The translations under genes and the position numbers were made by a program. A stretch of 64,000 nucleotides of DNA from Adiantum capillus-veneris (taxonomy: Eukaryota > Streptophyta > Polypodiopsida > Polypodiales > Pteridaceae), in the NCBI GenBank assembly GCA_014529385.2, contig CM043963.1:67445912-67509911 (forward strand), in the 5' to 3' direction. Shown here in pieces: positions 13,081-53,108 of the stretch; positions within the stretch are counted from its first letter, which is position 1, and each line of letters opens with the position of its first letter. Under the pieces are notes generated by a model that was given only the letters and a program-made list of their open reading frames with translations, had not been told where the DNA came from and made no database searches.

Positions 13081-13408
13081 TCTTTGTGAGGGGTGTTGAC
13101 ATTTTTGTACCTCTCTCTTTAAAGAGAGCCATTGAATATTGGTTTAGTCATTATTTTTAATGCTTTTGGAATATATTGTTAACTACATAAGTCATTGTTA
13201 CACTTGTTTCCAAAAAGTGTAATACTCTATTTGACCAAAAATTTTGAAGTGCTAATGTCACTTTCTCTTTTTTTTTCTCTCACAAAGAAACCTCAATGTC
13301 CTCTCAACTATGTGTGCCAAATTTTGTTTGAGTTGCTTAATTACCTAGAAATTAAGAAGATCCTCATTAGCATTGGGAAGAAGAAAAAAAGATGACATGA
13401 TGTGTGGA

Positions 13409-13457
<49 letters not shown>

Positions 13458-13840
13458 GATGCTTTGTTTTTTGACTACATAAGTAGTCCTTAGTAACGGG
13501 TTGGATTTTGGATGCATCTCTGGACCATTGGATAAAGTGTGCGGATTAGTGCCACACGAGAAGCTAATAAACTTTCTTTAAAATATTTCTTTTAGTTCCT
13601 TGTGAGAGGATGTTGACATTTGTGTACCTCTCTCTTTAAAGAGGGGCATTGAGTATTGGGTGTCAAACATTAGTTTTTATGCTTTTGAAATATAAAGTAA
13701 TCTAAACAGCTCATTGTTACACTTTTTTTCAAAAAATTATAATATTTAAATGTGATATCACATACTTTACATTACTAGTGTCACTTTTTATTTTTCTCTC
13801 TTACAAAGAAGTCTCTTATTATAGCTTATGTAGGCCATAG
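13060..13840 (+). repeat. Diverged direct duplication, copies at about 13070-13310 and 13590-13830
   Basis: Both copies share CTTTGTGAG(A/G)GG.GTTGACATTT.TGTACC, CTCTCTTTAAAGAG, CATTGA(A/G)TATTGG, TTTTATGCTTTTG(A/G)AATAT and CATTGTTACACTT in the same order, offset by about 520 bp. The second continues through the AAAGAA block that follows. The spacer holds a (GA)n tract (about 13411-13454). This could be LTR remains or a simple segmental duplication; no coding content is seen. Confidence 0.6.
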
Positions 13841-13997
13841 TGAATTTTCACCTTGTTTCTCCCCTCTCGCTTTCTTTCTTCTGTGAATAAGTTCTCTCCT
13901 TTATTCGATCTATATATCCCTTTACTCTCTCTCTCACTTTCTTCTCTGAATTAGTTCTCTCCTTTATTCAAGCTATCTTCTCTCCTTTATTCTATCA

Positions 13998-14120
13998 CCA
14001 AGTGTGGTAGATTCGTTATGCCATTTCCCTCTTGAATAACAGGTCTTGAGTTCAACTCCTCGTCGGCTAGATCTTTAGGGATAGTTTCCTACAACGTTAA
14101 AACTCTCTTCTTCATCTTCT
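13998..14120 (+). repeat. tRNA/SINE-like block in the NLR leader, also present in CACTA-1
   Basis: The stretch from GGTAGATTCG to GTCGGCTAGATCTTTAGG (about 14008-14075) recurs at about 21100-21175 inside CACTA-1 with few differences. The following GATAGTTTCCTAC.ACGTT (about 14080-14100) recurs at about 20235-20260 and 20990-21010. TGGTAGATTCG fits the Pol III A-box pattern and AGTTCAACTCC is close to a B box, about 30 bases apart, so a tRNA-derived SINE head is a reasonable reading. Capture of host leader DNA by the CACTA element is the alternative. Confidence 0.5.
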
Positions 14121-14123
14121 CCG

Positions 14124-14147
14124 CCCCCCCCCCCCCCCCCCCCCCCC

Positions 14148-14191
<44 letters not shown>
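14124..14191 (+). repeat. C27 run plus (CT)n immediately before the NLR start codon
   Basis: An uninterrupted C run (14124-14150) passes into (CT)n to 14191, 14 bases before the ATG. If transcribed it would form a pyrimidine-only 5' leader. Such tracts are length-unstable. Confidence 0.95.
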
Positions 14192-14192
<1 letters not shown>

Positions 14193-14205
14193 AGGCCTCT
14201 CCTCT

Positions 14206-43231
<29,026 letters not shown>

Positions 43232-43902
43232 AGCTTATTCATGGCCGGTCGGGCAGTTTGTTGGTTTGCGAACCAAGTACTGTGTTGTGAATACATGATT
43301 CATATACGGATTGTATACTTGTGAGAGTATGAGATACGGACCAGGGTGCACATTGCATGTACCTCTCGTCTGGCAAAACAACAGAATATGCTGCAGCATC
43401 TTCACTGCCTAGCGTTACGGGCCAAACGGAACATCTCACCCCTCTTCATTCCATTCGGGGGAACGGAACGTGGCCAATCAACTAGCTTGCTCTGGGAGAC
43501 CTGGCTCCAAACGGAGGTGAACGGATTTGATGATGTCACGCTCTTCAACAACAATTGGACGTCCGACGGAGGCCCTGCATGTGCGCACTCTAATAGAGGG
43601 AGCTAAGAGAGTCTGCCCATAGATGTTCACGGAAAACCGGCCTTTGATGTATTTTTCAAAATCCCCACTAGATTATACTGTAAAAACCGCAAATCCTTCA
43701 TATTTTGGCCTAAAAACTGAGAATTTTCACCATGTCCTTTTTCTCATTGGTTCGAAAAAATGTTTTTTGTGAATACTTGTTACCTTCATCGACAGTGTGG
43801 AATCTACCTAATCACAATTAATGCACATAATTACGATGAAAAATGATACATAATTAGCCGTTTTCTGTCTTACCACAACAGTCGACAAGTTTTTTTCCTT
43901 CA
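43232..43902. other. Region downstream of the RNL gene
   Basis: No gene seen. This should hold the 3' UTR and polyadenylation signals, but I cannot point to a clear one. Confidence 0.5.
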
Positions 43903-44262
43903 TCACTAAAAGGCACGGGCAATTAGATTAAGCCCAAGCGGTGGGATCTACGACAGGGGAACTAGGACATGTAGATCAGGACGCGTGTAGCCGTAGGATG
44001 ATCCACAGTAAACAAGGACACGAGAAGTAAACTTGGACAAGCAGAGAGGCTGTCCACGTTTACTTATCATACATATGTTTCCCATCATGGTCAACATGTG
44101 CGCACGGTAGTCTTGGATAGGCTGACCCCCGGTTCAAATCCCGCGCGCGACTTTTGTCAACCCTTTTTTTGAGCCTTAAACCTCCTTGAGATTCGTGCGC
44201 ACGGCCTTCCACCGTTGATCCCACCGCTTGGGCTCATTAAATTTCCGTGCCCTTTAGTGTTG
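43903..44262. mobile_element. MITE-like element with about 45-bp inverted repeats
   Basis: The left arm (about 43903-43947) begins CACTAAAAGGCACGG and ends CAAGCGGTGGGATC. The right arm (about 44217-44262) is its inverted counterpart ending CCGTGCCCTTTAGTG, with several differences and a small indel. The interior is about 270 bases. I could not fix a target duplication. A tRNA B-box-like word (GGTTCAAATCC, about 44135) lies inside, without a foldable T-arm. Confidence 0.65.
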
Positions 44263-45708
44263 AGGGCTTTCCATGCTATCATAATTTTCTTGCTTCTTTT
44301 TGCAGCTTCCTCCCGGTTGCTCTAATGATGAGCACCATGGGCCATCATCTCTTCATGTATGTTCCTCTCATTTTAATATATTTTAAATGAAACCTTTTTA
44401 TAGGTTTGTTACCTTATTCCAGGGGTCAATTTGGATATTCCAAATTTCACTTGAAACCCAAAAAAATGGATTAGAGCAAATATTTAAATCTTCATGATTG
44501 ATCAACTTCTTTTGAGTGATGACATATCTACTTTATAAACAACATGCCACCTAACCCGTCATAAATGACGGAAGAGATTCAATCTCTTACTCGTGCATTA
44601 TGAATGAGGGTTGAGAAGCATCACACCGTTGTCGTGCCGTGGCACGTATATAGTGTGAAATAAAAACATTCACCTCACTTTTGACACTTCTCGATGCATG
44701 GAAAGAAAAACAATAATGTACATATCGTGATATATGCTAAAGCGGCTACTGCAATCATTATCATGTACATACCTATCCGGGGAGTTGTGACCCTAGATGT
44801 GGCTCATTTGCGTGCTTTTTCAGTTAATAAGATGCATAATTTGGTTTGACAATGTACATAGTCCAAGTGTTTCATGGTGGCACACTCATCTCGCCTACAA
44901 AGACTAATGCGGGCAAAAACTGCCAAAAATAGCAACTAACAAGCGCCAGGATTGCATGGAAAGTGACCCAAAATGGTATATTGATGAAAAATGATGCTTA
45001 CCTATGATTTTTATCCTTATGCGAGTGATCCCACAAATTTAGGGATTTTCCTGACTCTGTTTGGGATTTTTCGCATCAAAAATTATATTTTTTGGGTCAA
45101 AAATGAGCTGAAAATGGCCTAGTTTTCGTCCAAAGTGGCAAAGTGGCCCAAAAATTAACACATCGGCTCATAATGCCATGGGGAAGAGAGAGAAGAGGGC
45201 TTTTTACAGAAAAAATCTGCAATTTATCACTACTATTCAATAGCTTCCATGGTTGCTCAATCTATGTGTAGTGCAGTCCCACCTCTTCGAAATCTTGTAT
45301 CTGAGCTAGTGAGGGAATGAATTAGGGTTTCCCATTTTCAAAATGGTGTGTGGGCTTCACCTCCGAAGCTCTTAAATCTCTGCAAATTTAGAAAATGGTC
45401 GCCTTGAAGGTGGAAGCTCGTGTATTCCTTTCAGCTGTTTGATGTTACGACTTTGTAATTGGGGGCGAGGCTACATGATACCATGAAAGAGGTTTGGGTT
45501 TTGATTGAGATTTGTGCTTGTATGAGCATCGAGGTTTCATGGCTGAAACTTTGGTGTTTTTAAATGGTCTTTTTAAGTGAAATTGAATGTAATCTCAACT
45601 ACAAAAACAAGCAATTTCCAAGCACGATAGGAAAGAGGGTTTGTGACTTTGCTGTCACAAACGCTCTTAGATTTTATGTCACCCATAGGAAGAGGGTTGG
45701 TGATTCTC
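44263..45708. other. Non-coding stretch left of the gypsy element
   Basis: AT-rich DNA without recognisable genes or repeats; part of it may be the 5' LTR of the gypsy element beginning near 45874, but no matching 3' LTR was found in the window. Confidence 0.4.
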
Positions 45709-45824
45709 CACAAACACTTTTCACAAAGTGTTTGTGACTCTCATCACGAACTCTCACAGCCAGAGGTTTTGCACCTTCCCAGCTAGACCGCACACATTCC
45801 GACATTTCTGGTGAACCCGACGCG
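45709..45824 (+). promoter_or_regulatory. Gypsy leader: 12-bp hairpin and candidate primer-binding site
   Basis: CACAAACACTTT (45709-45720) pairs perfectly with AAAGTGTTTGTG (45725-45736) across TCAC. Farther on, TGGTGAACCCGACGCG (45809-45824) begins with TGG like a tRNA-primed PBS and lies 50 bases before gag. Without a delimited LTR the PBS is a proposal. Confidence 0.45.
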
Positions 45825-45873
45825 AAGTTGTTGGGGTGGGAGTTTGTGAATTGATCTAGACACTTTGTTAGCC

Positions 45874-47906
45874 ATGGATGAAAATCAAGAGACACATGGG
45901 ATGCACTTTGATCCTGCAATCATGCAAATGTTTCAAGCATTTGCCATGTACATTCAACAGCAACAAGCAGCGGGAAAGAAGCTAGATTTCAACCACAAAA
46001 GCACTACATTCCATTGTGAAGAGAATTGACCAGTTTGATGGCCAGGACATCACAAAGTATCTACGAGATTATATGAAGGAAATGGAGTTGAACCGAGTGT
46101 GTGAGGAAGACATGGTTCGAAGTTTTGAGCTAGTTTGTGTCCCAGAGATCAGAGACCATATTAGGGAAATTCAAAATGCTCATGGAAGAAATTGGGAGGA
46201 ATGCAAGCTTGCTCTAAAAGAAGACTACTTTATGGAGGACTCTGAGAGGGTGACCAAAAGAACTTTCTTAGATTGGGTTGCAAAGCCTAAAGAATGGATT
46301 TCTGCTAGAGCTTCTCAGAGAGTTTGAGCGACGCTATGCTCAACTATCACAAACTGAACAAGCTTCCTTGGATAGGGAGAAGGTAGAACTTTTCCTACAA
46401 GCAACGGGCAAAGAAATTGAAGAAAAGTTAGAGCTTCTCTTGGAAGACAAAGGTGCAGAGCAAGGTTTGAAGACAAGGTGGAATGATGTACAAGATGCAG
46501 TCTCCCTGTTGGCAAAAAGACAACGCAGAAGAGACAAGATGGTGGTGAACAATGGTACTCCAGTTCCTGCTATTACTGAGAAGTAGCCAAAACCTGCTAT
46601 TGTAGCTACTAAGGATGATGGGTCTATGCTTGAAGAACTTGTGAAGGGCATACGCGAGCTGAAATTAAAGCCAGCAAGGCTTGAAGAAAAGGGGCAAACG
46701 TCTGGACAGTCATCAAGTCAAAGACCTCAAAACATAGAGGGATTTGTAAATAGGTGCAACTGGTGTGACAGCCCAGACCATCCAAGAAGGGACTGTGAAA
46801 GCTTCAAAGATGCCTTGGGTAAAGATCTTGTCTTCTTCAAAGAAGGGAAGATACATCTTAGTGAAACAGGGAAGCCCTTGGCAACCAACTATGGCAAAGG
46901 AGGGACGAAAAAGCTAGTTGAGGACATGGAAACTAGTCATGCTATCTCAATGGTTAAAGCAGCAACATTTGGCTTAAAGGTTGGTCAAGTCATGCTCAAA
47001 GGGTCAAAATCTATTAAAGACGTGAATGAGGATGGTGAAGATGTCTGGCCATCTGCGATGGAGTTAGCTATGAAGGGAAAGTTGACTAAAGAAGTCTTAC
47101 ATGAAGCAAGAGATTGTATCCGTCTTGCGATTGGGTGGCATGAACCTGTAGATGCCTTGTCAATGCATGCCTACATTGCAAAGTGTCGAGGAAACAAGGC
47201 ACTTGTTGAAGAAAAATGCAAGAGAGAAAATGGGGATGAGGGTCCCTCAAAGAGGGCTACTAGAGGTGGAGGGAGAAAGGATACGAGTCCCTCTCAAGAG
47301 CCCATGGCAAGGGAGCCTCCAGCACAAGAAGTACCAATGAGAGATGCTGCACCAAAGGAGAATCAAGATAAAGAAAAGAGCAAGGAAAAAAGCCCATCAT
47401 ACAAGCTACAATCAGAGATTGAAGCTGCCACAGATTTAAAGAAAGTTTTAGAGGAAAGGATCTTAAATAGCAAGGTGGATTTTACCTTGGGAGAAGTACT
47501 TGGCATTGCAAAAAGAGAGTTCCACGAGGAAATCATTGATATCATAAGAAGGAAGCGACAAGATTTGACGAAGTCTATCCAATCAGAGGTTGAAGAGAGT
47601 GCTTCAAAGACACATGTGGTACAAGTACAACAAACAGATGAAGATGAGAATTTTGTAAGCTGCTACCAATCTTTGAGCGGCAGAAATAGGCATGTTAAAT
47701 TTGAAGATGAAGATGAAGACGAAGCCACTCATAAGAGCCACTATTCTAGAAACCATTGGTCAAGGGCTACAACAGAAACCTTGGTTAAGGTGGGAGATCT
47801 TGAGGAGCCTTATGTGGCCTTGATAGACCATGGTTCGGAGATTAAACTCATGTCCAATAGTCTCTATATAAAGGGAAAGTGGCCAATTGATACTGACCAT
47901 GGGTGA
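45874..47906 (+). pseudogene. Gypsy copy A gag and protease region
   Basis: The ATG at 45874 opens MDENQETHGMHFDPAIMQMF. A shift near 46010 moves to KRIDQFDGQDITKYLRDYMKE and another near 46280 to LLELLREFERRYAQLS. A TAG at about 46585 follows. The frame 46626-47906 carries the knuckle CNWCDSPDHPRRDC (about 46756-46797), a charged linker, and VALIDHGSEIKLMS, where D-H-G-S replaces the protease D-S-G. The long charged stretch FTLGEVLGIAKREFHEE is typical of gypsy elements with an extended Gag-protease linker. Confidence 0.85.
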
Positions 47907-49145
47907 TGATTAGGGCTGCAAACAACTCATCCGGAGATCTCTATGCTGCTTGTCCAAATGTTAATGTAACCATAGGGGATGTGAAAGGTGAGCAAAATTT
48001 CTTTGTTCAAGAGATGTCAAGCTATCCTCTAATCCTTGGACAAGCATACATCACCGCAGTGTGAATGGAGACAAAAGTATTGGATGATGGATCTGCCTAT
48101 GCCAGGGTCAAAAGCAAAGATGGAAAACGAGCTGTTCAATTCTTGACAGTTTGCGTTGACCATGAGCGAAATCGTGACAGCTTAAGGGACCATTCTCTAC
48201 CAAAATCAAGCAAGGAGTTTCGAGATCAAAGGGAGATGAGGGGTTTTGGCCGAGTACCATTGTGAAGCGGGAGTGCAGTGGTACAGAAAGAAAAAGGTTC
48301 TCGCCTGATCCGAAGGGAGAGAATTTTTTTCTACAGGTGCCCTAGTAGCAAAGGATGGATCAGTATCTTTCACAAAGCTTGGAGATTTAAAGAAAGGACA
48401 AAAACAATATGTAAATAGTGTACAGAGAAAATACAAAAACCATAATTTGCTAGATGAAGACGAGTACATTTCACGTGTTTTTGAGGAGGTTTGTTTTGTA
48501 GATACTATGGGTGATCTCAATGCTATAACAAGTTCTAGTTTCCAACAAGAAAATGACCTGGTAAAAGTAGCTTCTATGGACATGTATAGAATCATTGAGT
48601 CTTTCAAAGATGAGGAGTTCTTCAATGTGTAAAGAGATGTAGAAGTGCGAGTGGAAACAAAGTACAAAACTATAGCAAAGAAGGTGAAACCAGTGGAATT
48701 GTCTTTGCCTACAGATTGCAAGGAAACGATGGATCAGGCTTCTTTGCAACCTAGTCTCCAAGATCCAAAAAGAATTGGACACAAGTTTACGCAAGAGTCA
48801 TTGAAGATGTTAAAAGTTGGAGGCAATGACTCCTTGATAGAGATTGAAAGAAAATGCTTTGAACAGACACTCTCCAAACATGGAAAAGCTTTTCCATTTG
48901 AGCCGCATGAGATAGGGTGTGTGGATCCATCTATAGTCAAACCAATCGTAATATCCATTGTATCTCATGTGCCTTGGAATCTACAACCAATTCCAATGCC
49001 AAAAGCACTCTTGCCAAAGCTGATATATTTACTCAATGAAAGGATAAAGATGGGGATATTGGAACCTTCATGTGCCCCCTACTCAAGCAAATGGTTCATG
49101 GTACCAAAGAAAAATGGAGCTCTACTCTTCATTCAAGACATGTAG
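47907..49145 (+). pseudogene. Gypsy copy A protease tail and RT N-terminus
   Basis: Short frames (48065-48265, 48447-48632, 48645-49145) alternate, so at least three breaks exist. The last holds FEPHEIGCVDPS, MPKALLPKLIYLLNERI, MGILEPSCAPYSSKWFMVP and KKNGALLFIQDM, then TAG at 49143-49145, where copies of this type normally read Gln; this is a CAG-to-TAG change. Confidence 0.82.
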
Positions 49146-49172
49146 CCTGTCAACAAAGTCACAATCAAGAAT

Positions 49173-51166
49173 ATGGGTACAAGGACAATTGTAGATGAGT
49201 TTGCAGAAGCATTTGCAGGAAGGGCAATATATTCTATGGGGGATTTATACTCAAGGTATGATAAGTTCCAACTAGCAATGGAAAGCAGGGAATTGACTAC
49301 GCTGAGAACACCCTTGGGTTTGGTAAGGATGTGCAACTTACCGCAGGGAGCAAGCAACTCGGTTGTGCACATGATAAACAATATGAACAAAGTCCTTCGT
49401 GACTTCATACCTCAAATTACAATGCCTTTTCTTGATGACATTCCAATCAAAGGATGCGACTCAGCTAAAAAGGATGAGGCTCTAGATTCGAGGGGGTGCC
49501 GTAAATATGTAGCAAACCACATCAATGATTGTGATAGAATTTTAACAAGGCTGGAAGAAGTGAACCTTACATTATCTGGGCAAAAGTCAGTGTTTGGGGT
49601 TGAAGAAATATTGATAGTGGGACATCTTTGTAATCCTCATGGCCATCGACCTTGTCCAACTAAAGTGGATGCAATACAAAGGATGAAGGAAGTATGCGTA
49701 AATATCACGGAGGTGAGAAGGTTTCTAGGTGCATGTGTCTTTTATCTCATATGGATTCCACATTATGCACATGTTGCACATCCTCTTTATCAATTGCTAA
49801 GGAAGAATCAAAGGTTTCAATGGAATGATGTACATGTAAAAGCTATGAGGAAGTTGAAGAAATTGTTGTTGTCTTCACCAACTTTGAGGAAGATTGACTA
49901 TGAGTGTGGAAGACCAGTGATTGTGACAGTGGACACTAGTCCAACGGGAATTGGATGGGCAGTAGGACAAGACGATGAAGAGAAACACAGGTATGTGGTG
50001 AGGTTTGGGGCCAAGGTTCTAAGCTCTCGCCAAAGAGCATATCCACAGGTAAAAAGGAAGTTATGGGGGGTGGTTAAAGCATTAAAGTGTGACAAAGAGT
50101 ACTTTATTGGAGAATCTGTAATTGTGGAGACTGATGGCTTACCACTTATCAGGATGATTGCAAGCTGTTCTACTCCTGATATTGCTATGCTTAGGTGGAT
50201 TGCTTATATAAAGTCCTTGAACCCAGAATTGAATCACATTGCAGGAAAAGATAATGCAATGGCAGATATGCTTTCAAGGGCAAGGTATGAAGATGACGAT
50301 GATATGATTGATGAGGAAGAAGATGTGGGAACAAAATTCTACACAATTTCGCATGCAAAGTGTGATGATATATGCATTGTATCTTCACTTGAGTCCTTTT
50401 CAGAGGAGTTCTATGAGGATGAATGGTTGCTCATAGGTTGCTACCTGAGTACTTTACAGAAGCAAGATGATTGGAGTGAATCAAAATTCAAAAGGATCAG
50501 AAAGAAAGCATATGGATTCTTCTTGAGGGATGGCTACTTATGGAAACATCCTAAAAGAAGAGATGAGACTCCATTACGAGTAATATGTGATAAGCCTACT
50601 CAACTCAAAGTTATCAAAGAGCTTCATGAAAGCCTATACGCTGGACATCCAGGTGTATGGGCTACTTTTTTCAAAGTGAAAGAGAGATATTGGTGGAAAG
50701 GCATGTATAAGGATGTAGCAGATTTTGTGGAGTCTTGTGTCACATGCCAAATGTATTCCAATGTACGTCATCGTGATGGATTGCATCCTACATACCCATT
50801 AGCCATGCACTATAAATGGGTTGTTGATCTAGTCACAATGCCTTTAGGACTTTGGCAAATGAGATACTTGGTACTTGCACGAGACGACTTGACAAACCAA
50901 GTGGAAGGGCGTGCATTGAAGACAAAAACTACAGAAGCTGTTTGTAAATTTTTGCTTGAAGATGTAATTTGCCTCTATGGTTGTGTGGGAAAGATAGTTG
51001 CTGATCGAGGTGAGTTAGACGCAGATGAACCATGGGATTTCTTTATAAGAATTGGTATAAAGCTAGCCCCGACTTGTGCTTATAATCCAGAGGGAAATGG
51101 GAAAATTGAAAGAGGATATGAAAATGAACCAAGATCAACTCAAAATTCTTGTGTGTGTGAAGATTA
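49173..51166 (+). pseudogene. Gypsy copy A RT, RNase H and integrase, long open frame
   Basis: 664 codons stay open. RT continues with MGDLYSRYDKFQLAMESRE, RTPLGLVRMCNLPQGASNS and the catalytic PFLDD (about 49428). RNase H shows VTVDTSPTGIGWAVGQ and VIVETDGLPLI, but KRKLWG where a Glu is expected. Integrase has the H2C2 zinc module (HESLYAGH...CVTCQ), VVDLVTMP, IVADRGELDADE and GNGKIERG (D, D, E present). After ERGY the sequence is unrelated, and the frame stops at 51166. Probably inactive. Confidence 0.88.
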
Positions 51167-52150
51167 GGTGTAGCCTCGCTCCCAATTGCACAAATGCAGT
51201 GCTCATTCGACCTGTTAAAAACCCTAAATTTACGCTTTGATTCTTCATCATGACCATTTTATGGAATCTTCAGTAATTGATTTGAGAATACCAAGTAGTT
51301 ATTTGATGTGGGGAAACTCTAATTGGAGGCCTCACAGCCTCAACCATGCAATGGAAGCAGCACGAGATTGCACTAGCACCCTGTAAAGGAATGGCTGTAT
51401 CTCCTTGTTCATATGCCCAAATGAGATCATTCTTGGCTCTGCTCTAAAATCTCCCACACAAATTAGGCAACGATGGCATCATCGTTGACGTGGCATTTTG
51501 AGCTATTTGGAGCTATTTTAGGCTATTTTAGACCATTTTAAGGCCATTTTAGCCAATTTTTACCCAAAAATACCCCTTTTTGTCCGTAAAAATCCCAAAC
51601 GAGCCATAGGGCTCAAATTTCATGTTGAACCTCATTTTTCCACTTGGTAATCACTTTGGACACATCTTTTACACCCGCGTACGAAACCTGGTATTTTTGG
51701 CCAAGATTGCCCGCATTGAACTTTCTAGGCAAAACGAGCATGCCACTTCGAAACACTTGACATTTGTGCATTTCTAAATCAAATTACACATACTTTAATG
51801 TGTTAAAACATGTGATGGTGCCACCTCCTCAGCCTCGCCTACCTGGCAAAATATGTATACGCCTGCAACTATGGCAATCGTTTTCCCATATATCACACAA
51901 TGTACATCATAGCATTTGGTCCCACATAACAAAATCATTGAGAGTGAGGTAGATATTGTGATTTCACATTATGGATGTTCCATGGCACAACAATGGCCCC
52001 GATAAAACCCTCGGTATCATTATGTCGATAAAACCCTCGGTAATTTTGGGGTTTTATCAATAGCATTACTGAGGGTTTTATCGGGGGTAATACCGTGGCC
52101 CTACAGAAAAACATACCGGGAGTGATATTAACTCTGTGATTTTTTTTTTT
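51167..52150. other. About 1 kb replacing part of the copy A integrase, with a foldback repeat
   Basis: This DNA has no similarity to copy B at the same place. It holds no recognisable gene. At about 52000-52105 CGATAAAACCCTCGGTA occurs twice, then TACTGAGGGTTTTATCG inverted, inside outer GGCCC arms, so it can fold back. Relative to copy B about 390 bases of integrase are missing, so this is replacement, not simple insertion. Confidence 0.65.
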
Positions 52151-52400
52151 GGGACAGAGTGGGACAATTATTGCATGTAAAAATATGCAAAAATGGTTAA
52201 ACGGTGGTTTGGACCATATATGGTGCTTCATGTTTTCGATAATGCAACATATCAATTATGCGAACTTGATGGCACTGTGCTCAAGGTGCAGGAAAGCGGA
52301 TCAAGCTATTCAAGAAGCGAAAAGACAAGATTGTTCTTGAAGATTTCAATTCAGATCAACCTCCAGAAGATAGTGTTATGTATACATGAGACGATGAGTC
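52151..52400 (+). pseudogene. Gypsy copy A integrase C-terminal tail
   Basis: RWFGPYMVLHVFDNATYQL and CELDGT are the SH3-like/GPY-type C-terminal block of gypsy integrases. Two frames alternate. Similarity ends by about 52400. Confidence 0.75.
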
Positions 52401-52837
52401 TAATGATGCTCTTGATGATGCTTCATAAGTGCAGTTGGCACAGACCGGAGGCTGTGCAGGTTCAGACGGGGTGGATGTCGTGCAGCTCCGCTTCCATGCA
52501 AAGGAAGATACCAAAAAAATGCACATCAAGCTTGTTGGAATCTTACATGATTAATGAACATTGTTTAGTGCCTGGTAACATGCCAAGTTTAATGTCGAAT
52601 GTATGTCAAATGCGGCTAAAAGGGCCAAAACACTCCTTAATGATTCTAAAAAGGACTAAGCTTAAAGTGAGCACAAATGAGATATTATGATTTAAAATTG
52701 AAATCCTTGAAGTGCTCTATCGGTCTGTCTTTACGGCTCGTCAATTGGAGCTACGGTGCAAAAGTTATCGCAGTTTGAAGTTTCAGTCGATTGCAGATCC
52801 ATACCAGATTCGGCAGCTGTAGCTGAGGGGACAGAAA

Positions 52838-53108
52838 TGAAATGAATGCATGGGCTTGAAGTGCTCACTTTGTGGAGCGTGTCAGTATTTTGAGATCAGT
52901 GATCGGAGTTCCAGTCACCAAGATATTGGCCGTTAAAGATTCACTCGTGGCCGGTTCCATACCGGTCACCAGTGAAATGAATGCATGGGCTTGAAGTGCT
53001 CACTTTGTGGAGCACGTCAGTCTTTTGAGATCAGTGATCAGAGTTCCGATCGCCAAGATAGTGGCCATTAAAGATTCACTGGTGGCCAGTTCCGTACCTG
53101 TCTTGTCG
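52838..53108 (+). repeat. 136-bp tandem duplication
   Basis: Unit GAAATGAATGCATGGGCTTG... starts at 52838 and again at 52974, offset exactly 136. The copies differ at roughly 15 positions. Confidence 0.92.

Larger units (their letters stand above)
45809..52400 (+). mobile_element. Ty3/gypsy element copy A (+), broken in integrase
   Basis: Gag, protease, RT, RNase H and integrase occur in gypsy order. The integrase is cut at about 51120, just after the catalytic Glu. About 1 kb of unrelated DNA follows, and the integrase C-terminal tail (RWFGPYMV..VFDNATYQLCELDGT) appears at 52193-52290. The same family occurs on the minus strand at 56037-59315 (copy B), which shows what copy A lost. LTRs could not be delimited. 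Confidence 0.85.

Noticed and set aside
44105-44156. Possible tRNA gene (B-box-like GGTTCAAATCC)
   Set aside because: The T-arm does not pair, no convincing A box or anticodon arm is present, and it lies inside a MITE-like element.
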